NCBI GenBank assembly: GCA_022565795.1
Contig: JAIUMA010000019.1
Coordinates: 1-49,489 of the forward strand
Origin: Balneolia bacterium
Lineage (GTDB): Bacteria > Bacteroidota > Rhodothermia > Balneolales > Cyclonatronaceae
Length of the DNA: 49,489 nt
Direction: 5' to 3'
The notes under the pieces are model-generated. The model made no database searches. It was not told the DNA's origin and saw nothing but the letters and a program-made list of their open reading frames with translations. Both the position numbers and the translations under genes were made by a program. Shown piece by piece: positions 32,815 through 42,875 of this stretch (position 1 is its first letter; each line of letters begins with the position of its first letter).

Positions 32815-34227
32815 TCAGGCGCTATGCATCACCGGAACTGTGCTGCCGTACCGCTGATTGAATTCAGTAATCGAAGTCTTATGCAGGCCACGGCCCATTA
32901 AAGTGGCAGATGTGGAGCCCGTGATTTCAACGGCAACATAATCTCCAATTTCGAAATCGGCGCGGTCAAATACCACCATTTTGTTAGTGTCTGTGCGGCC
33001 GTTAATCTGGTCCTCGTTTCTCTTGCTTGTTCTCTCAACAAGAACAAGATGGGTTCTTCCGGTTTCGAGCTGATTCGATTTTTCCTGATTACCCATCTGC
33101 AGGTCGATGATTTCACTGAGACGGCGCTTTTTTACCTCCTCAGGTACATCATCTTCATACTTTCTGTGAGCGAGAGTTCGCTCGCGCTCGGAATAGGCAA
33201 ACATATAGGCAAGATCATAATTTACCGTGCGAATAAGCGAGAGCGTATCTTCATGCTGCTCTTCGGTCTCGCCACAGAAACCTGTAATTAGGTCGGTTGA
33301 TAACGTCACTTCCGGAATGATTTCGCGCATTCTTTCGGTGAGTGCAAGATACTCCTCGCGGGTGTACGGGCGTCTCATGCGCTTGAGAACCTCTGTGCTG
33401 CCAGACTGAGCCGGGATATGAATATAGTTGCACAAGTTCGGACGCTCGGCAATCATGTGAAGCAACGGCTCCGGAAAATCTTTCGGGTGAGGTGAAGAAA
33501 AACGGAAGCGAATTTCGGGGTGACGGCTGCTGGCTTCATCCATTAAGCGGGTGAAGTCGGCGTCTTCGTACAGGTAGGAGTTTACATTCTGGCCCAGAAG
33601 GGTTACTTCCTTGTAGCCATTCTCGCTAAGCTGCTCAATCTCCTGTAAGATGCTTGTCATCGGGCGGCTGCGCTCACGACCTCTTGTAAACGGCACCACG
33701 CAAAACGAGCACATATTGTCGCAACCTCTCATGATGGATACAAACGCGGTGACACCATTACCTGTAGTTCGTACAGGGGCAATATCGGCGTAGGTTTCTT
33801 CCAGAGAAAGGATAACGTTCACGGCTTTTCTGCCATCATCGACCTGCGAGAGAAGATTCGGGATATCGCGGTAGGCGTCCGGGCCCACAACGAGATCAAC
33901 CAGCTTATGTTCGTCCAAAAACTTTTCGCGAATTCGCTCGGCCATACAGCCAAGAACGCCTACGATTTTATCCTGCTTCTTTTTCGTACGAAGCGAGCGG
34001 AAATATTTCAACCGATCCCAAACCTTGCGCTCTGCATTGTCGCGAATCGAACAGGTGTTCACAAAAATAACGTCGGCCTGTTCGGGGCTTGGCGCTGCCG
34101 TATGACCCTGCTCCAGCATAATCGAATTCACGATTTCGGAGTCAGCAAAGTTCATCTGGCAGCCGTAGGTTTCAATAAAGTAGGTTTTCGAATCCAAGGT
34201 ATTCTGTTTTGATGTGTTTTTGTTCAA
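32815..34227 (-). CDS. miaB: tRNA-2-methylthio-N6-dimethylallyladenosine synthase
   Basis: A radical-SAM methylthiotransferase that adds a methylthio group to i6A37 of tRNAs reading UNN codons. The 470-residue protein has the N-terminal cluster cysteines (C23 in ETYGCQMN, C59 in NTCSIRD, C94 in GCMAER), the radical-SAM CxxxCxxC at C169, C173 and C176 (GCDNMCSFC) and a C-terminal TRAM domain ([37 protein letters not shown]). The only suitable start is a TTG at 34227; no ATG lies before the conserved ETYGCQMN. It heads the minus-strand block with the activator 60 bases behind. Confidence 0.94.
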   Translation of the reverse strand: MNKNTSKQNTLDSKTYFIETYGCQMNFADSEIVNSIMLEQGHTAAPSPEQADVIFVNTCSIRDNAERKVWDRLKYFRSLRTKKKQDKIVGVLGCMAERIREKFLDEHKLVDLVVGPDAYRDIPNLLSQVDDGRKAVNVILSLEETYADIAPVRTTGNGVTAFVSIMRGCDNMCSFCVVPFTRGRERSRPMTSILQEIEQLSENGYKEVTLLGQNVNSYLYEDADFTRLMDEASSRHPEIRFRFSSPHPKDFPEPLLHMIAERPNLCNYIHIPAQSGSTEVLKRMRRPYTREEYLALTERMREIIPEVTLSTDLITGFCGETEEQHEDTLSLIRTVNYDLAYMFAYSERERTLAHRKYEDDVPEEVKKRRLSEIIDLQMGNQEKSNQLETGRTHLVLVERTSKRNEDQINGRTDTNKMVVFDRADFEIGDYVAVEITGSTSATLMGRGLHKTSITEFNQRYGSTVPVMHSA

Positions 34228-34312
34228 AAAATTCTAAGCGATTAAAATACGAAATATTCCTGCGATATGACATAATGCCATACTATGTCATAATCGATTT
34301 CGGGCGGGGTCT

Positions 34313-34816
34313 TTAAGCTGAAAGGTTGGCGAGCTGATCGCAAATGTACTGCATCTCTTTTATACACGAATCGGCTTCAGGAGTATCGGGCAGACCCGAT
34401 GAATCAGTTCTGCCGGCGGATTCATCAGGCGACCACAACTTTAGCTGATTATCGATCGCAGGTATGATACTAACTATATCTTCTGCAGGAAGCTCAAGCA
34501 GGTCGTGATGAAGGGTGTACAGTTCATTGCTGATTCGCTGCGCCATCAGAACGATGGCCGCCGTGTAGATTTCATCAAAATCTGCGTCTTCGTAACGCTT
34601 CAGAATATTACGGTACGCCTGCATGTTCAGGGTGATGGCATCTGCGCGTGCAGCAAACTCCGGGATGGATATCAGCGTACCGGTAGCACCATCCTCATCC
34701 ACCTGCGAATCTTCGTACCTCCGGTTGTTGTAGCTCAGGCGCTGAATGGTGCCTAATGCCAGAATATGGGACGCGCCCCAAAGCCTGAAGTCGTTTTTGT
34801 TGGCGGAGTTACTCAT
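34313..34816 (-). CDS. Conserved-looking protein of unknown function
   Basis: A 167-residue acidic, helical, soluble protein. MSNSANKNDFRLWGASHILALGTIQRLSYNNRRYED is followed by helices rich in Ile/Leu/Ala (YTAAIVLMAQRISNELYTLHHDLLEL). I do not recognise a family and see no signal peptide, metal site or catalytic motif. It lies between miaB and pyrE on the same strand, and its coding periodicity fits its neighbours. Confidence 0.6.
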   Translation of the reverse strand: MSNSANKNDFRLWGASHILALGTIQRLSYNNRRYEDSQVDEDGATGTLISIPEFAARADAITLNMQAYRNILKRYEDADFDEIYTAAIVLMAQRISNELYTLHHDLLELPAEDIVSIIPAIDNQLKLWSPDESAGRTDSSGLPDTPEADSCIKEMQYICDQLANLSA

Positions 34817-34894
34817 AGGTATAGCGGTTGCTGCAGTGCAGGAGCTCTCCGCAAAAGAATCGACGGGGAGTTTCCTAAAACGATTTGAACTGTA

Positions 34895-35545
34895 TCAGAT
34901 TTTCTGACGCGGCCAGGTGTCCGGATCTTCGCGCCACTGGTTTAGCAGCTCAAGATCTTTTTGAGCGACATAGCCATACTTTACACCTGCTTCAATAAGC
35001 GTGGCGTAGTCGGTATGGTAGTGCAGAGGCAGTCCGCGCTCCTCAAAGCGCCCGCGCGCCTGATCGAAGCCGTAGCTGAAGATTGATACCACGCCCAGAA
35101 CCTCAACGCCAACAAATTCGAGGGCTTTGGCTACAGAAATGGCCGATTCACCTGTTGAAATCAAGTCTTCGATAATAACCGCTTTTTCGCCCTGCTGGAT
35201 ACCGCCTTCAATCTGGTTGGTGGTTCCGTGCTGCTTAGGCTTGCTTCGCACGTAGCACATAGGCTTATTCATGCGGTCAGCAATCCACGATGCATGGGGA
35301 ATTCCTGCTGTAGAAGTTCCGGCAATTACATCAACCTGCGGATACTCTTTTTTAATAAACTCGGTGAAACTATCGGCCAGTTTGCTGCGAAGCTCCGGGT
35401 AGCGAAGGGTGAGCCTGTTATCGCAATAGATAGGCGAGCTCCATCCGGAAGTCCATTTGAACGGTGTATGAGGACGCAGTACAACGGCATTGATTTCGAG
35501 CAGCTTCAGGGCTAACTCTTTTGCAAAGTCTTTGTTAATAATCAT
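34895..35545 (-). CDS. pyrE: Orotate phosphoribosyltransferase
   Basis: It joins orotate to PRPP to form OMP in pyrimidine synthesis. From the ATG at 35545 it has 216 residues. PRT landmarks are FKWTSGWSSPIYCDNR (orotate side), DVIAGTSTAGIPHASWIADRM, MCYVRSKPKQHG and the PRPP loop VIIEDLISTGES. I start at the ATG at 35545, since the 32-residue extension from 35641 is not family-like. No other pyr genes are nearby. Confidence 0.95.
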   Translation of the reverse strand: MIINKDFAKELALKLLEINAVVLRPHTPFKWTSGWSSPIYCDNRLTLRYPELRSKLADSFTEFIKKEYPQVDVIAGTSTAGIPHASWIADRMNKPMCYVRSKPKQHGTTNQIEGGIQQGEKAVIIEDLISTGESAISVAKALEFVGVEVLGVVSIFSYGFDQARGRFEERGLPLHYHTDYATLIEAGVKYGYVAQKDLELLNQWREDPDTWPRQKI

Positions 35546-35720
35546 GTAGCTAAATAGATAAAAAAGTCTGGTAAAAATTGGCTCTCGTCCGGCCTTGCAG
35601 TAAAAAACTCCGGTTGACTTGATAACGGGCTTAGCGTGCACACATTATTTAGTCAGATGCATCCTTTTGTGCCGGGAACACAGAATTACGAATCATTTCG
35701 GCCGGAAAGCCTGAAATTAA

Positions 35721-36209
35721 TTAAGCTAACAATATAACAATTTTCAGAATGATAAGCGCATAGAGCCCGGCAAGCAGATCGTCGGCAAGAATACCGGTGC
35801 CGGCACCCAGTTTTTCAGCCTTTTTTATTCCCAGCGGCTTGAAGATGTCAAACAGGCGAAAGAGGATAAATCCAAGCGCCAAAATCCACCCGTCTGCAGC
35901 TATATCTCCGGTGAAGGCGATGCCCACAAATGGAACCGCCTGACCAGCCCATTCGTCAGCTACGAAGCGGGAAGGGTCATCACCGTAGAAAAGCTCAAAA
36001 GCAGGGGCGGTGAGCAGGCTGATTAAAATCCAGACAAACAGAAAAATCGCAATGCCTAATGTACCCCAATACAAGCCCGACGCATATATGAAGGGAAGAG
36101 CAAGAAGGCTGCCGGCCGTACCGGGTGCAAACGGAGAGAGACCTGAGTACAGACCGGTTCCCAGAAAAAGACTAAGCGTTCCGGGCTTTTGCGGGTTTGA
36201 AGATTTCAC
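35721..36209 (-). CDS. pgpA: Phosphatidylglycerophosphatase A
   Basis: It removes the phosphate from phosphatidylglycerol phosphate to give phosphatidylglycerol in the inner membrane. The 162-residue protein shows GLSPFAPGTAGSLLALPF (about 20-37), the acidic motif DDPSRFVADEWAGQ (about 76-89) with its likely metal ligands, and membrane helices through to KIVILLA. The start is a GTG at 36209 that overlaps the end of pgsA by 38 bases, so translation is coupled and the two consecutive enzymes are made together. Confidence 0.92.
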   Translation of the reverse strand: MKSSNPQKPGTLSLFLGTGLYSGLSPFAPGTAGSLLALPFIYASGLYWGTLGIAIFLFVWILISLLTAPAFELFYGDDPSRFVADEWAGQAVPFVGIAFTGDIAADGWILALGFILFRLFDIFKPLGIKKAEKLGAGTGILADDLLAGLYALIILKIVILLA

Positions 36210-36816
36210 GATTGTTGTAAATATATTGAAAGCCGGTGTAGACTGTAAAGACCATCACCCCTAAATAAAGCCATGTTAGCAGGCCGCTGTCGAACAGCCA
36301 TACGGTCATGAACTCATTTGTGATCGGAATCATAACAAGGGTGAAAGCAAGCAGTGCTATATAAAGAAAGATAAGCTGTATCGCCGTTTTTAGCTTGGCG
36401 GTGTAGCTCGTTTGCATCGCCTTGCCGCGCTTGTTGGCGAGCGTGCGCATCCATGTTACAAAAACATCTCTGCCCACAATCAGGGCAAATGCCCACCAGG
36501 GAAATAGTTCCGCGTTAAGAATACTCAGGGATGCAAAGCCCAGAAAGGTGAGTACTTTATCGGCCAGTGGATCCATGAAGTTGCCAAAGGCCGAGTGCGC
36601 CTGCAGCACTCGGGCAAGGTATCCGTCGAGATAATCGGTAATGGCCGCCACGGTAAAAACGATTACGGCAGCAAGTCTCATCATCCAGTCTTCCTGAAGA
36701 AAGAGAATGAGAAAAACGGGCGCGAGCATAATCCGGATGAGCGTAAGCAGATTCGGAATGCGCTTCAGAGCAGGATAGTCGGTTGTGTTAAAGTTGGAAT
36801 TGGGAAATAAATTCAT
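36172..36816 (-). CDS. pgsA: CDP-diacylglycerol-glycerol-3-phosphate 3-phosphatidyltransferase
   Basis: It makes phosphatidylglycerol phosphate from CDP-diacylglycerol and glycerol 3-phosphate. From the ATG at 36816 it has 214 residues and several membrane helices. The CDP-alcohol phosphotransferase motif is complete: D61xxD64G65xxA68R69 then 8 residues, G78, three residues, D82, three residues, D86 (from DYLDGYLAR to MDPLADK). A TTG at 36828 would add four residues; the ATG is preferred. It is translationally coupled to pgpA, which acts on its product. Confidence 0.95.
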   Translation of the reverse strand: MNLFPNSNFNTTDYPALKRIPNLLTLIRIMLAPVFLILFLQEDWMMRLAAVIVFTVAAITDYLDGYLARVLQAHSAFGNFMDPLADKVLTFLGFASLSILNAELFPWWAFALIVGRDVFVTWMRTLANKRGKAMQTSYTAKLKTAIQLIFLYIALLAFTLVMIPITNEFMTVWLFDSGLLTWLYLGVMVFTVYTGFQYIYNNREIFKPAKARNA

Positions 36817-37060
36817 GTGCCGAAGCAATGTTTAAAGACAGTGCGGGAAAATAGAAGTAAACCCCCTCAATTAAAAGCGTGCTTTACTAAAACCATTTTC
36901 TGGTGGTGAAGCTGAATACGTGCGAATCTCAAGCTTTATATAAGTCTCAACAGATCTAAAAATACACAATCCTAATACATAAAATCGGAACACTATTGTA
37001 GATGCTGTGGGTTTGTTCCTGTGAGACGAATCCCTATTTTTGAGCAAAAACAAATCCCGG

Positions 37061-38347
37061 ATGAGAGCTAGCATTCTTACGATTGGCAACGAACTTCTGA
37101 TTGGTGACATCATCAACACCAACGCAGCCTGGCTGGGCACCTTTCTTACTCTCCATCATATAGAAATGGTCCGAAGCGTGACCGTAGGCGACAGCGAGGC
37201 TGAGATTGTGCATATGCTTAAAGACTGCAGCAAGGTTTCGGATCTCATTATTATTACCGGCGGTCTGGGGCCGACCCACGATGACATCACCAAGCACACG
37301 CTGGCGTCCTTCACCGGCGGCAAGCTTATTGAACACACGCCAACGCGTGATTTCATTGTAAAAAACTTCGAGAAGCGCGGCATTCCGGTAAGTCCTTCCA
37401 ATTTGCTTCAGGCTCAGGTTCCGGATACATGCGAAGTGCTTTTTAATACGCACGGCACGGCTCCGGGTATGTGGTTCAAAAAAGATGATACCATCCTTGT
37501 CTCGCTTCCGGGTGTGCCTTCGGAAATGAAGCACCTCATGGAAAAAGAAGTATGGCCGAAGCTAGCCGAACAAATCGGAGCCAACGGTACGCTCTACCGG
37601 CACTACCTCCATACGGCCGGCGTAGGCGAAAGCACCCTCAGCGACCTGGAAATTGGTGATATAAGCCACCTGCTTGTCAATGGCGTTACGCTGGCCTTTC
37701 TGCCGCACACGCACGGAGTTACCATGCGCATAAACTCGACAGGTAAAAGTGATGAAGAAGCCAGAGCAAAGACAAAACCCTTATTAGAACACATCAGAAA
37801 AAAGGCTGGTCAGCACATCTTTTCCGAGCTGTATGATGACGACCTGCCGCGTGCTTTCGGGCGGTTGATGACCGAGAAAAAGCTCACGGTTGCCGCTGCA
37901 GAAAGCTGTACGGGCGGGCTCCTTGGCAGCAAAATTACCGATGTTCCCGGCTCGAGCCGCTGGTACAACGGCAGCATCACAGCCTACCAAAACGAGCTCA
38001 AAACCAAACTGCTGAACGTACCCGAATCTGTTTTGAAGGCACACGGTGCCGTTAGCAAGGAAACAGCGCTGATCATGGCTCGTGAAGTTGCGAAACAAAC
38101 GGGCAGTGACATTGGTATATCAACCACGGGCATCGCCGGGCCCGATGGTGGTACAGACGAAAAGCCTGTCGGCCTGGTCTGGTTTGGCTTTTGGAGCGCA
38201 GAACGCCATTTTGCGATGAAGGCACAGTTTTTTAAAAACAGAATCACCAACAAAGAGCGAACCGCACTGGTGGCGCTGGATCTGATGCGTCGTGCACTTA
38301 GCGATATTGAATCCATGCCTTACAACGCTCCAGTCTTTAACGTCTGA
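37061..38347 (+). CDS. cinA: CinA-family protein (MoaB-like domain plus nicotinamide mononucleotide deamidase)
   Basis: A two-domain cytoplasmic protein of 428 residues. The N-terminal domain has the molybdopterin-binding fold (ASILTIGNELLIGDIINTNAAWLG, IIITGGLGPTHDD, APGMWFKKDDTILVSLPGVPSEM). The C-terminal domain (about 270-428) is PncC-like nicotinamide-nucleotide amidohydrolase with AAESCTGGLLGSKITDVPGSS, YNGSITAYQNELK and STTGIAGPDGGT. Such proteins recycle NAD by-products. I start at the ATG at 37061, which begins MRASILTIGNELL as in the family. The last base of its stop is the first base of the next gene. Confidence 0.94.
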   Translation: MRASILTIGNELLIGDIINTNAAWLGTFLTLHHIEMVRSVTVGDSEAEIVHMLKDCSKVSDLIIITGGLGPTHDDITKHTLASFTGGKLIEHTPTRDFIVKNFEKRGIPVSPSNLLQAQVPDTCEVLFNTHGTAPGMWFKKDDTILVSLPGVPSEMKHLMEKEVWPKLAEQIGANGTLYRHYLHTAGVGESTLSDLEIGDISHLLVNGVTLAFLPHTHGVTMRINSTGKSDEEARAKTKPLLEHIRKKAGQHIFSELYDDDLPRAFGRLMTEKKLTVAAAESCTGGLLGSKITDVPGSSRWYNGSITAYQNELKTKLLNVPESVLKAHGAVSKETALIMAREVAKQTGSDIGISTTGIAGPDGGTDEKPVGLVWFGFWSAERHFAMKAQFFKNRITNKERTALVALDLMRRALSDIESMPYNAPVFNV

Positions 38348-40323
38348 TGACCCTGATTGCCTCCATTTTACTGTACTCGTGGCTGTTTTTTACAGCCTCA
38401 GCAGACACTGTTGAGGTGCCTCAGGTTCCCATCCATGAAGACACCCTGACCACCGTACCGCTTGATACACTCGAGCTGCCGGGCCTGCCGGATGAGGAGC
38501 CCGAACGGCCACAGCCACGTATTGTACCCATGGAGGTTTCGCTAAATCCCGGCTTTCAGAAAGTTTTTGGCGACAGTCTGTTGCGCTGGGAGCAGTGGTA
38601 TAACCTGGCTGAGAGAAAGCAGGCTAACCGCGGGGCCGTATCCTACCGACTGGGCGCTCACGGAAGGAACGATGCCATCATCTATCGGGCCCATGAGCCG
38701 CGCCATCAGCTTTTTTTGTATGAAGGCATCCCGCTGAACGACCCGGTGAGCGGGACGATGAATTCAAATGTGCTTCCACTGGACCGGATGCGAAACTTCT
38801 CTGAGAACACGCAGGGCATTCGTTATACCTCTGAGTACACGCTTAACCGGTTCTATGTGAACAAGCCGCTCACCTGGATTAATTTTGAGGATACCCGGAA
38901 CAACTATCGGCGCGCAGAGGTGATTCTGACCCAAAATATTAGCCGGCGCGGGAATATAGAGCTCGCCTACCGCGGTAACAACGATGATGGTGAATACCGT
39001 AGAGCGGAGCTGGACGGGCGTCAGGCTTCGGTTAGATACACGCACTATGTTTCCAACAACTGGACGGCTCAGGGTATGCTCACCTACAATAATTTTCAGC
39101 TGCAGGAGTCTGATGGCTACCAGATAGAGGACCCGTTGTTTTTTAACTTTGAACCGCTTCAGGTTAATCCGGTGCTTTCGAATGCGACTTCATCGTTCAG
39201 GAATACATTGGTTACGGCTTCATTTTACCACCGACCGGATACCCTTTCACCGCAACAGAGCCGCATTCACCTGTATCATCAGCGAAACCGAAGGGTTTTT
39301 AATGATATTGATCTTCGTGAGTTTCACCGTACGCTCAGCTATGGTATTTATGGAGATACGCGCTTAACAGCCGGCCCGTTCACCCTGCAGCCGCATATTC
39401 ATGCCAAGGCAACGGTGCTCGATGATGATTCCAACACGCTTATTAACCGCTCAGCCTGGACGGAAGCAAGCGCAGGTGCCCGTCTGGAGTTCGAACCCGC
39501 TCCTCTGGTGCGGCTCACCGGCTGGGGAACCGCCGACTACCGATCAGATTCGCAGACCGGCTACGATATCGGCTACCGGATTGACTTAAATCCGGTGCGA
39601 AGTTTCAGGATTTATCAGTCGCTCTCGATTGGAGAAGTGATGCCAACCATTCAGCAGCTCTTTTGGTTTTCAAACGATTTCAATGGAAACCCGGACTTAA
39701 GCAGCGAGCAGATAATACGCGCTGAAGGGGGGATCGAGTGGTCACGTGGATGGATCAGCGCCCTGGGCCTGAAGGGATACGGAAGCCTTATCAGCTCGCC
39801 CATTGTGATAAATACAGGGAGCGGAGAGTTCCAAAATATCGCATCTTACGGCACAATCGGAGCTGAAGCCTACGCAGAAATGGAGACCAATTTTATTGAA
39901 ACTGGAATCTCAGCGACTGTACATCAGTATGAAAGCAGCTCCACGCGTGATGAAAACCTGTTCCTTGCCGATAGTGGCATCAGAAACACCAACCGGGCTT
40001 ATTTCTATCTTAAGAACTACTTTTTCGATTTTGCGACCTTTACGAAAATAGGTGCTTCATTTACTTTTTCTCCGAATGCTTATTTTTCATCAACCTACTA
40101 CTCGAGGCTGGATTACTGGGATCCGTTGTCGGTTGACGCGCCGGTGCCATCATACTACAGGCTGGATCTGGAGGCAAGCGCCCGCGTCCGCACGGTTATG
40201 ATGCTGTTTAAATACGAAAACGTACTTGATGGTGTTGGCCAGGCCGGCTACTTTGAGACTTCGCGCTATCCGATGCCGCCCCGCCGTTTCAGAATCGGAA
40301 TTCGCTGGATCTTGAGAAACTAG
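38347..40323 (+). CDS. Outer-membrane beta-barrel protein, TonB-receptor-like
   Basis: A 658-residue exported protein with a signal peptide ending near FFTASA. A short plug-like segment (YRAHEPRHQLFLYEGIPLNDPVSGTMNSNVLPL, about 105-140) precedes about 500 residues of alternating, aromatic-rich strands that end in RRFRIGIRWILRN, an outer-membrane insertion pattern. It resembles a TonB-dependent receptor without the extended N-terminal carboxypeptidase-like domain; a simple porin is the alternative. It shares one base with the cinA stop and precedes ftsX, but no substrate is apparent. Confidence 0.7.
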   Translation: MTLIASILLYSWLFFTASADTVEVPQVPIHEDTLTTVPLDTLELPGLPDEEPERPQPRIVPMEVSLNPGFQKVFGDSLLRWEQWYNLAERKQANRGAVSYRLGAHGRNDAIIYRAHEPRHQLFLYEGIPLNDPVSGTMNSNVLPLDRMRNFSENTQGIRYTSEYTLNRFYVNKPLTWINFEDTRNNYRRAEVILTQNISRRGNIELAYRGNNDDGEYRRAELDGRQASVRYTHYVSNNWTAQGMLTYNNFQLQESDGYQIEDPLFFNFEPLQVNPVLSNATSSFRNTLVTASFYHRPDTLSPQQSRIHLYHQRNRRVFNDIDLREFHRTLSYGIYGDTRLTAGPFTLQPHIHAKATVLDDDSNTLINRSAWTEASAGARLEFEPAPLVRLTGWGTADYRSDSQTGYDIGYRIDLNPVRSFRIYQSLSIGEVMPTIQQLFWFSNDFNGNPDLSSEQIIRAEGGIEWSRGWISALGLKGYGSLISSPIVINTGSGEFQNIASYGTIGAEAYAEMETNFIETGISATVHQYESSSTRDENLFLADSGIRNTNRAYFYLKNYFFDFATFTKIGASFTFSPNAYFSSTYYSRLDYWDPLSVDAPVPSYYRLDLEASARVRTVMMLFKYENVLDGVGQAGYFETSRYPMPPRRFRIGIRWILRN

Positions 40324-40423
40324 CAGATAGCGCAAATTCAAATATGATAAATTGCCGTTCGATAGCTAATTTACGTCAGTCTGACTTCAGAACTAATCAC
40401 CTTTTCAATACCTGACATCTTTC

Positions 40424-41308
40424 ATGAGTTTCTCCTATGTGCTTCGCGAAGGCGTTGCCGGTTTCAAAAGAGCGCGGCTTTCGGCTTTTTCATCTATTGT
40501 AGCCATGATGCTCGCCGTAATTCTCATCGGCGTTCTGATACGCGTGAGTACCAATGCGTATGAACTTGCGCAGGCCATCAAGCAAGATGTACAGGTAGAA
40601 ATTTTCCTTGAAGACGTCGGTGACAGCCGTACTGCAGAGATCGAACGCATGCTCAACGAGACGGAAATTATTTATGAAGTTGAGTACATCAGCCGCGAGC
40701 AGGCGATGGAGCTTTTTCGGGAAGAGTTTGGTGCTGAAAGTGATTTGCTTGGTGATGTGCTCTTTCTTCCGGCCAGCTTCAGAGTGAGAACAACCACGGA
40801 TGCTCAGGCTTCCCAAATTGTATCATTCGTGGATGAAATGCGCGTCTATCGCGGCGTTGAGGAGGTCCGGTTTAATCAGCGCGGCCTTGAAATACTGGAA
40901 GAACGCCTTCAGCTTTTCATAATCGGAGGCGTGCTACTCGGACTATTTATTGGACTAACCGCCATGGTTCTGGTTTTCAACACCATTCGTTTGACCATCT
41001 ACGCAAAGCGGGACCTGATTAAAGCTATGAAGCTGGTCGGTGCCACAAACGGCTTCATAAAGCGGCCATTCATGGTGGAAGGTATTATTCAGGGTGTAAT
41101 TGCGGGCGGACTCGGTGCGGTTGCCGTATGGGCGATATTCCACCTGCTCATTCCGGGTTATATTCCACAGGTTGGCATAATGACCTGGCCCTTTGGACGC
41201 TGGTATTTTCTTACCGGCTTTATGGTAGCCATGGGAATAATTCTCGGCTTCTGGGGCTCCCGGTGGGCCGCCAGAAAATTCATCAAAGAGACTACAATCG
41301 GTTCCTGA
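40424..41308 (+). CDS. ftsX: Cell division protein FtsX
   Basis: A 294-residue permease-like protein with four membrane helices: helix 1 at about 20-42 (SIVAMMLAVILIGVLIRV), a large periplasmic domain (about 45-160, with QDVQVEIFLED, ISREQAMELFREEFG and VDEMRVYRGVEEVRF) and three helices after residue 165, with the conserved IRLTIYAKRDLIKAMKLVGATNGFIKRPFMVEG loop. FtsX couples cytoplasmic ATP hydrolysis by FtsE to periplasmic cell-wall hydrolases. FtsE is not next to it. It follows the barrel gene by about 100 bases. Confidence 0.95.
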   Translation: MSFSYVLREGVAGFKRARLSAFSSIVAMMLAVILIGVLIRVSTNAYELAQAIKQDVQVEIFLEDVGDSRTAEIERMLNETEIIYEVEYISREQAMELFREEFGAESDLLGDVLFLPASFRVRTTTDAQASQIVSFVDEMRVYRGVEEVRFNQRGLEILEERLQLFIIGGVLLGLFIGLTAMVLVFNTIRLTIYAKRDLIKAMKLVGATNGFIKRPFMVEGIIQGVIAGGLGAVAVWAIFHLLIPGYIPQVGIMTWPFGRWYFLTGFMVAMGIILGFWGSRWAARKFIKETTIGS

Positions 41309-41338
41309 TAACCCGGGCGTACATAGCCGCAGAAGGAG

Positions 41339-41845
41339 TTATTCCTTATCCTGGCGCTGCTCTTTTTTCTTAAGGTCCGACTTTCGGGTGCAGGTTGAAG
41401 GATCGCTGCAGTGGCCGTAAAAATGCAGGGAATGACCGGAAATTTCGAAGTCGTAGAGCTTCTTCATCATGCTCTGAATCTCGAAAATACGAGGATCGCA
41501 AAATTCGATGATGGCACCGCAGTCGTCACATATCATGTGATCATGCTGGCGATAGGCATAGGCACGCTCGTAATACGACTGGTTCTGACGAAACTGATGG
41601 CGCTGGACCAGTCCGCACTCAACGAGCAGATCAAGCGTATTGTAAACCGTGGCGCGGGAAACGCGGTAGCCGGTCTCTTTCATGCGGAAATACATATCGT
41701 CGGCATCAAAGTGACCGTCGGCTTTATAGATCTCTTCCAAAACCGTAAAGCGTTCGGGTGTCTGCCTGTGACCATTCGTCTTCAGGTAGGTTCTGAATAG
41801 TTCCTTTACTTCATCGATCGTTTCCTGGAGAGCAGGCGTTGCCAT
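41339..41845 (-). CDS. fur: Fur-family metal-responsive repressor
   Basis: A 168-residue cytoplasmic DNA-binding protein. The winged helix is in residues about 15-90 (RQTPERFTVLEEIYKADGHFDADDMYFRMKETGYRVSRATVYNTLDLLVECGLV); the dimerisation domain shows HDHMICDDCGAIIEF and HSLHFYGHCSDPSTC, giving CxxC pairs for structural zinc. It is most like Fur; PerR or Zur cannot be ruled out without structural comparison. It is convergent with ftsX, with only 30 bases between. Confidence 0.9.
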   Translation of the reverse strand: MATPALQETIDEVKELFRTYLKTNGHRQTPERFTVLEEIYKADGHFDADDMYFRMKETGYRVSRATVYNTLDLLVECGLVQRHQFRQNQSYYERAYAYRQHDHMICDDCGAIIEFCDPRIFEIQSMMKKLYDFEISGHSLHFYGHCSDPSTCTRKSDLKKKEQRQDKE

Positions 41846-41984
41846 AGTGTTCGGAGTTTTTGAAAAAAGTGGTTGAAATCCGGTTTGAAGTCCTGGAGTG
41901 GCTTCGGATGTAAAATACGACTTTCATTAAGAAAAAGTATATGAGTCTGCTCCTTCGTTCCTGAAGCAAGATCCCGAGCCACAC

Positions 41985-42875
41985 TTAGGGCATCCTCAGA
42001 TGATGGAGAAAGTCCGTAAAGTGAATGCGGTTGTGCTGCCACGTTGCTTCATAGCCGCTGTAAACGACAAGCATTCCGTAATTTTCCGAGCTTAAATCAA
42101 CGATTTCGGTGTGGATTTGGATGTCTTCATCAAAAGAGTAAACAGAGGTGGTAGACTTATAACCGGTTTCCAGCGCTTCGGTGTCATCACCCATATTTAA
42201 AAGCTCGCCCCATTGCTGCTTAAAATCCGGCGATGAGGGTGAGTCGACATAAAGCAGCGTAATGGTGCCCTGCGAATATCCAGCCTGCGTGCCATCGGGG
42301 GAAGTCCCGGTCGAAAAGACAAAGGCCTGCGTCCGTTCACCAAGCACAGACTCAAAATCATCGATCAGGGTAATCATGAAATAGTAGGGAATTGAGGCCG
42401 CCCAGCCATGATCGGATGTTACGGTGATAGCGTCATTTTCGACCTGCAGTTTAATGTTTTCCGGTATCTCGTGGTGCGTATCGAAATCGGGATGCTCATC
42501 AGATTTGATTTCATTGAAGACGTGTGCACCACCAATTACGCCAAGTGGCTCCGCCCAGAAGAACAGTGCTTCAAGCAGTGGAGCGCCTTTTTTGAGAATG
42601 GACCCGGATTCATCGTAGATATGCTTCACCTTTGCATTGATCATCATATATAAATACTCACGAAGGGGTGCCATGCTTTGGGGCGGAATCTGATGGTAGT
42701 TTTCATAGAGCTCATCCACAAAGTCTAAGGCTGCTTCTTCCAGAGCGGATGGTGGCATCACGTCGATCTGAAGTGGCTCGGTCGAGTAGGATACCCGCCC
42801 TGACTGTGCATTCGAAAGTTCAGGCAGACTGACGATCAGTATTGAGAACAGAAGTGCGAAAAATGAGCGGGTCAT
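41985..42875 (-). CDS. Secreted protein of unknown function
   Basis: A 296-residue protein with a clear signal peptide (SFFALLFSILIVSLPELSNAQ). The mature part is acidic (many Asp/Glu) and without lipobox, cysteines or recognisable catalytic motif. It contains PPQSMAPLREYLYMMINAKVKHIYDES, FFWAEPLGVIGGAHVFNEI and LQVENDAITVTSDHGWAASIPYYF, all conserved-looking but unknown to me. It is upstream of fur on the same strand with a 139-base gap. It is probably periplasmic. Confidence 0.6.
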   Translation of the reverse strand: MTRSFFALLFSILIVSLPELSNAQSGRVSYSTEPLQIDVMPPSALEEAALDFVDELYENYHQIPPQSMAPLREYLYMMINAKVKHIYDESGSILKKGAPLLEALFFWAEPLGVIGGAHVFNEIKSDEHPDFDTHHEIPENIKLQVENDAITVTSDHGWAASIPYYFMITLIDDFESVLGERTQAFVFSTGTSPDGTQAGYSQGTITLLYVDSPSSPDFKQQWGELLNMGDDTEALETGYKSTTSVYSFDEDIQIHTEIVDLSSENYGMLVVYSGYEATWQHNRIHFTDFLHHLRMP

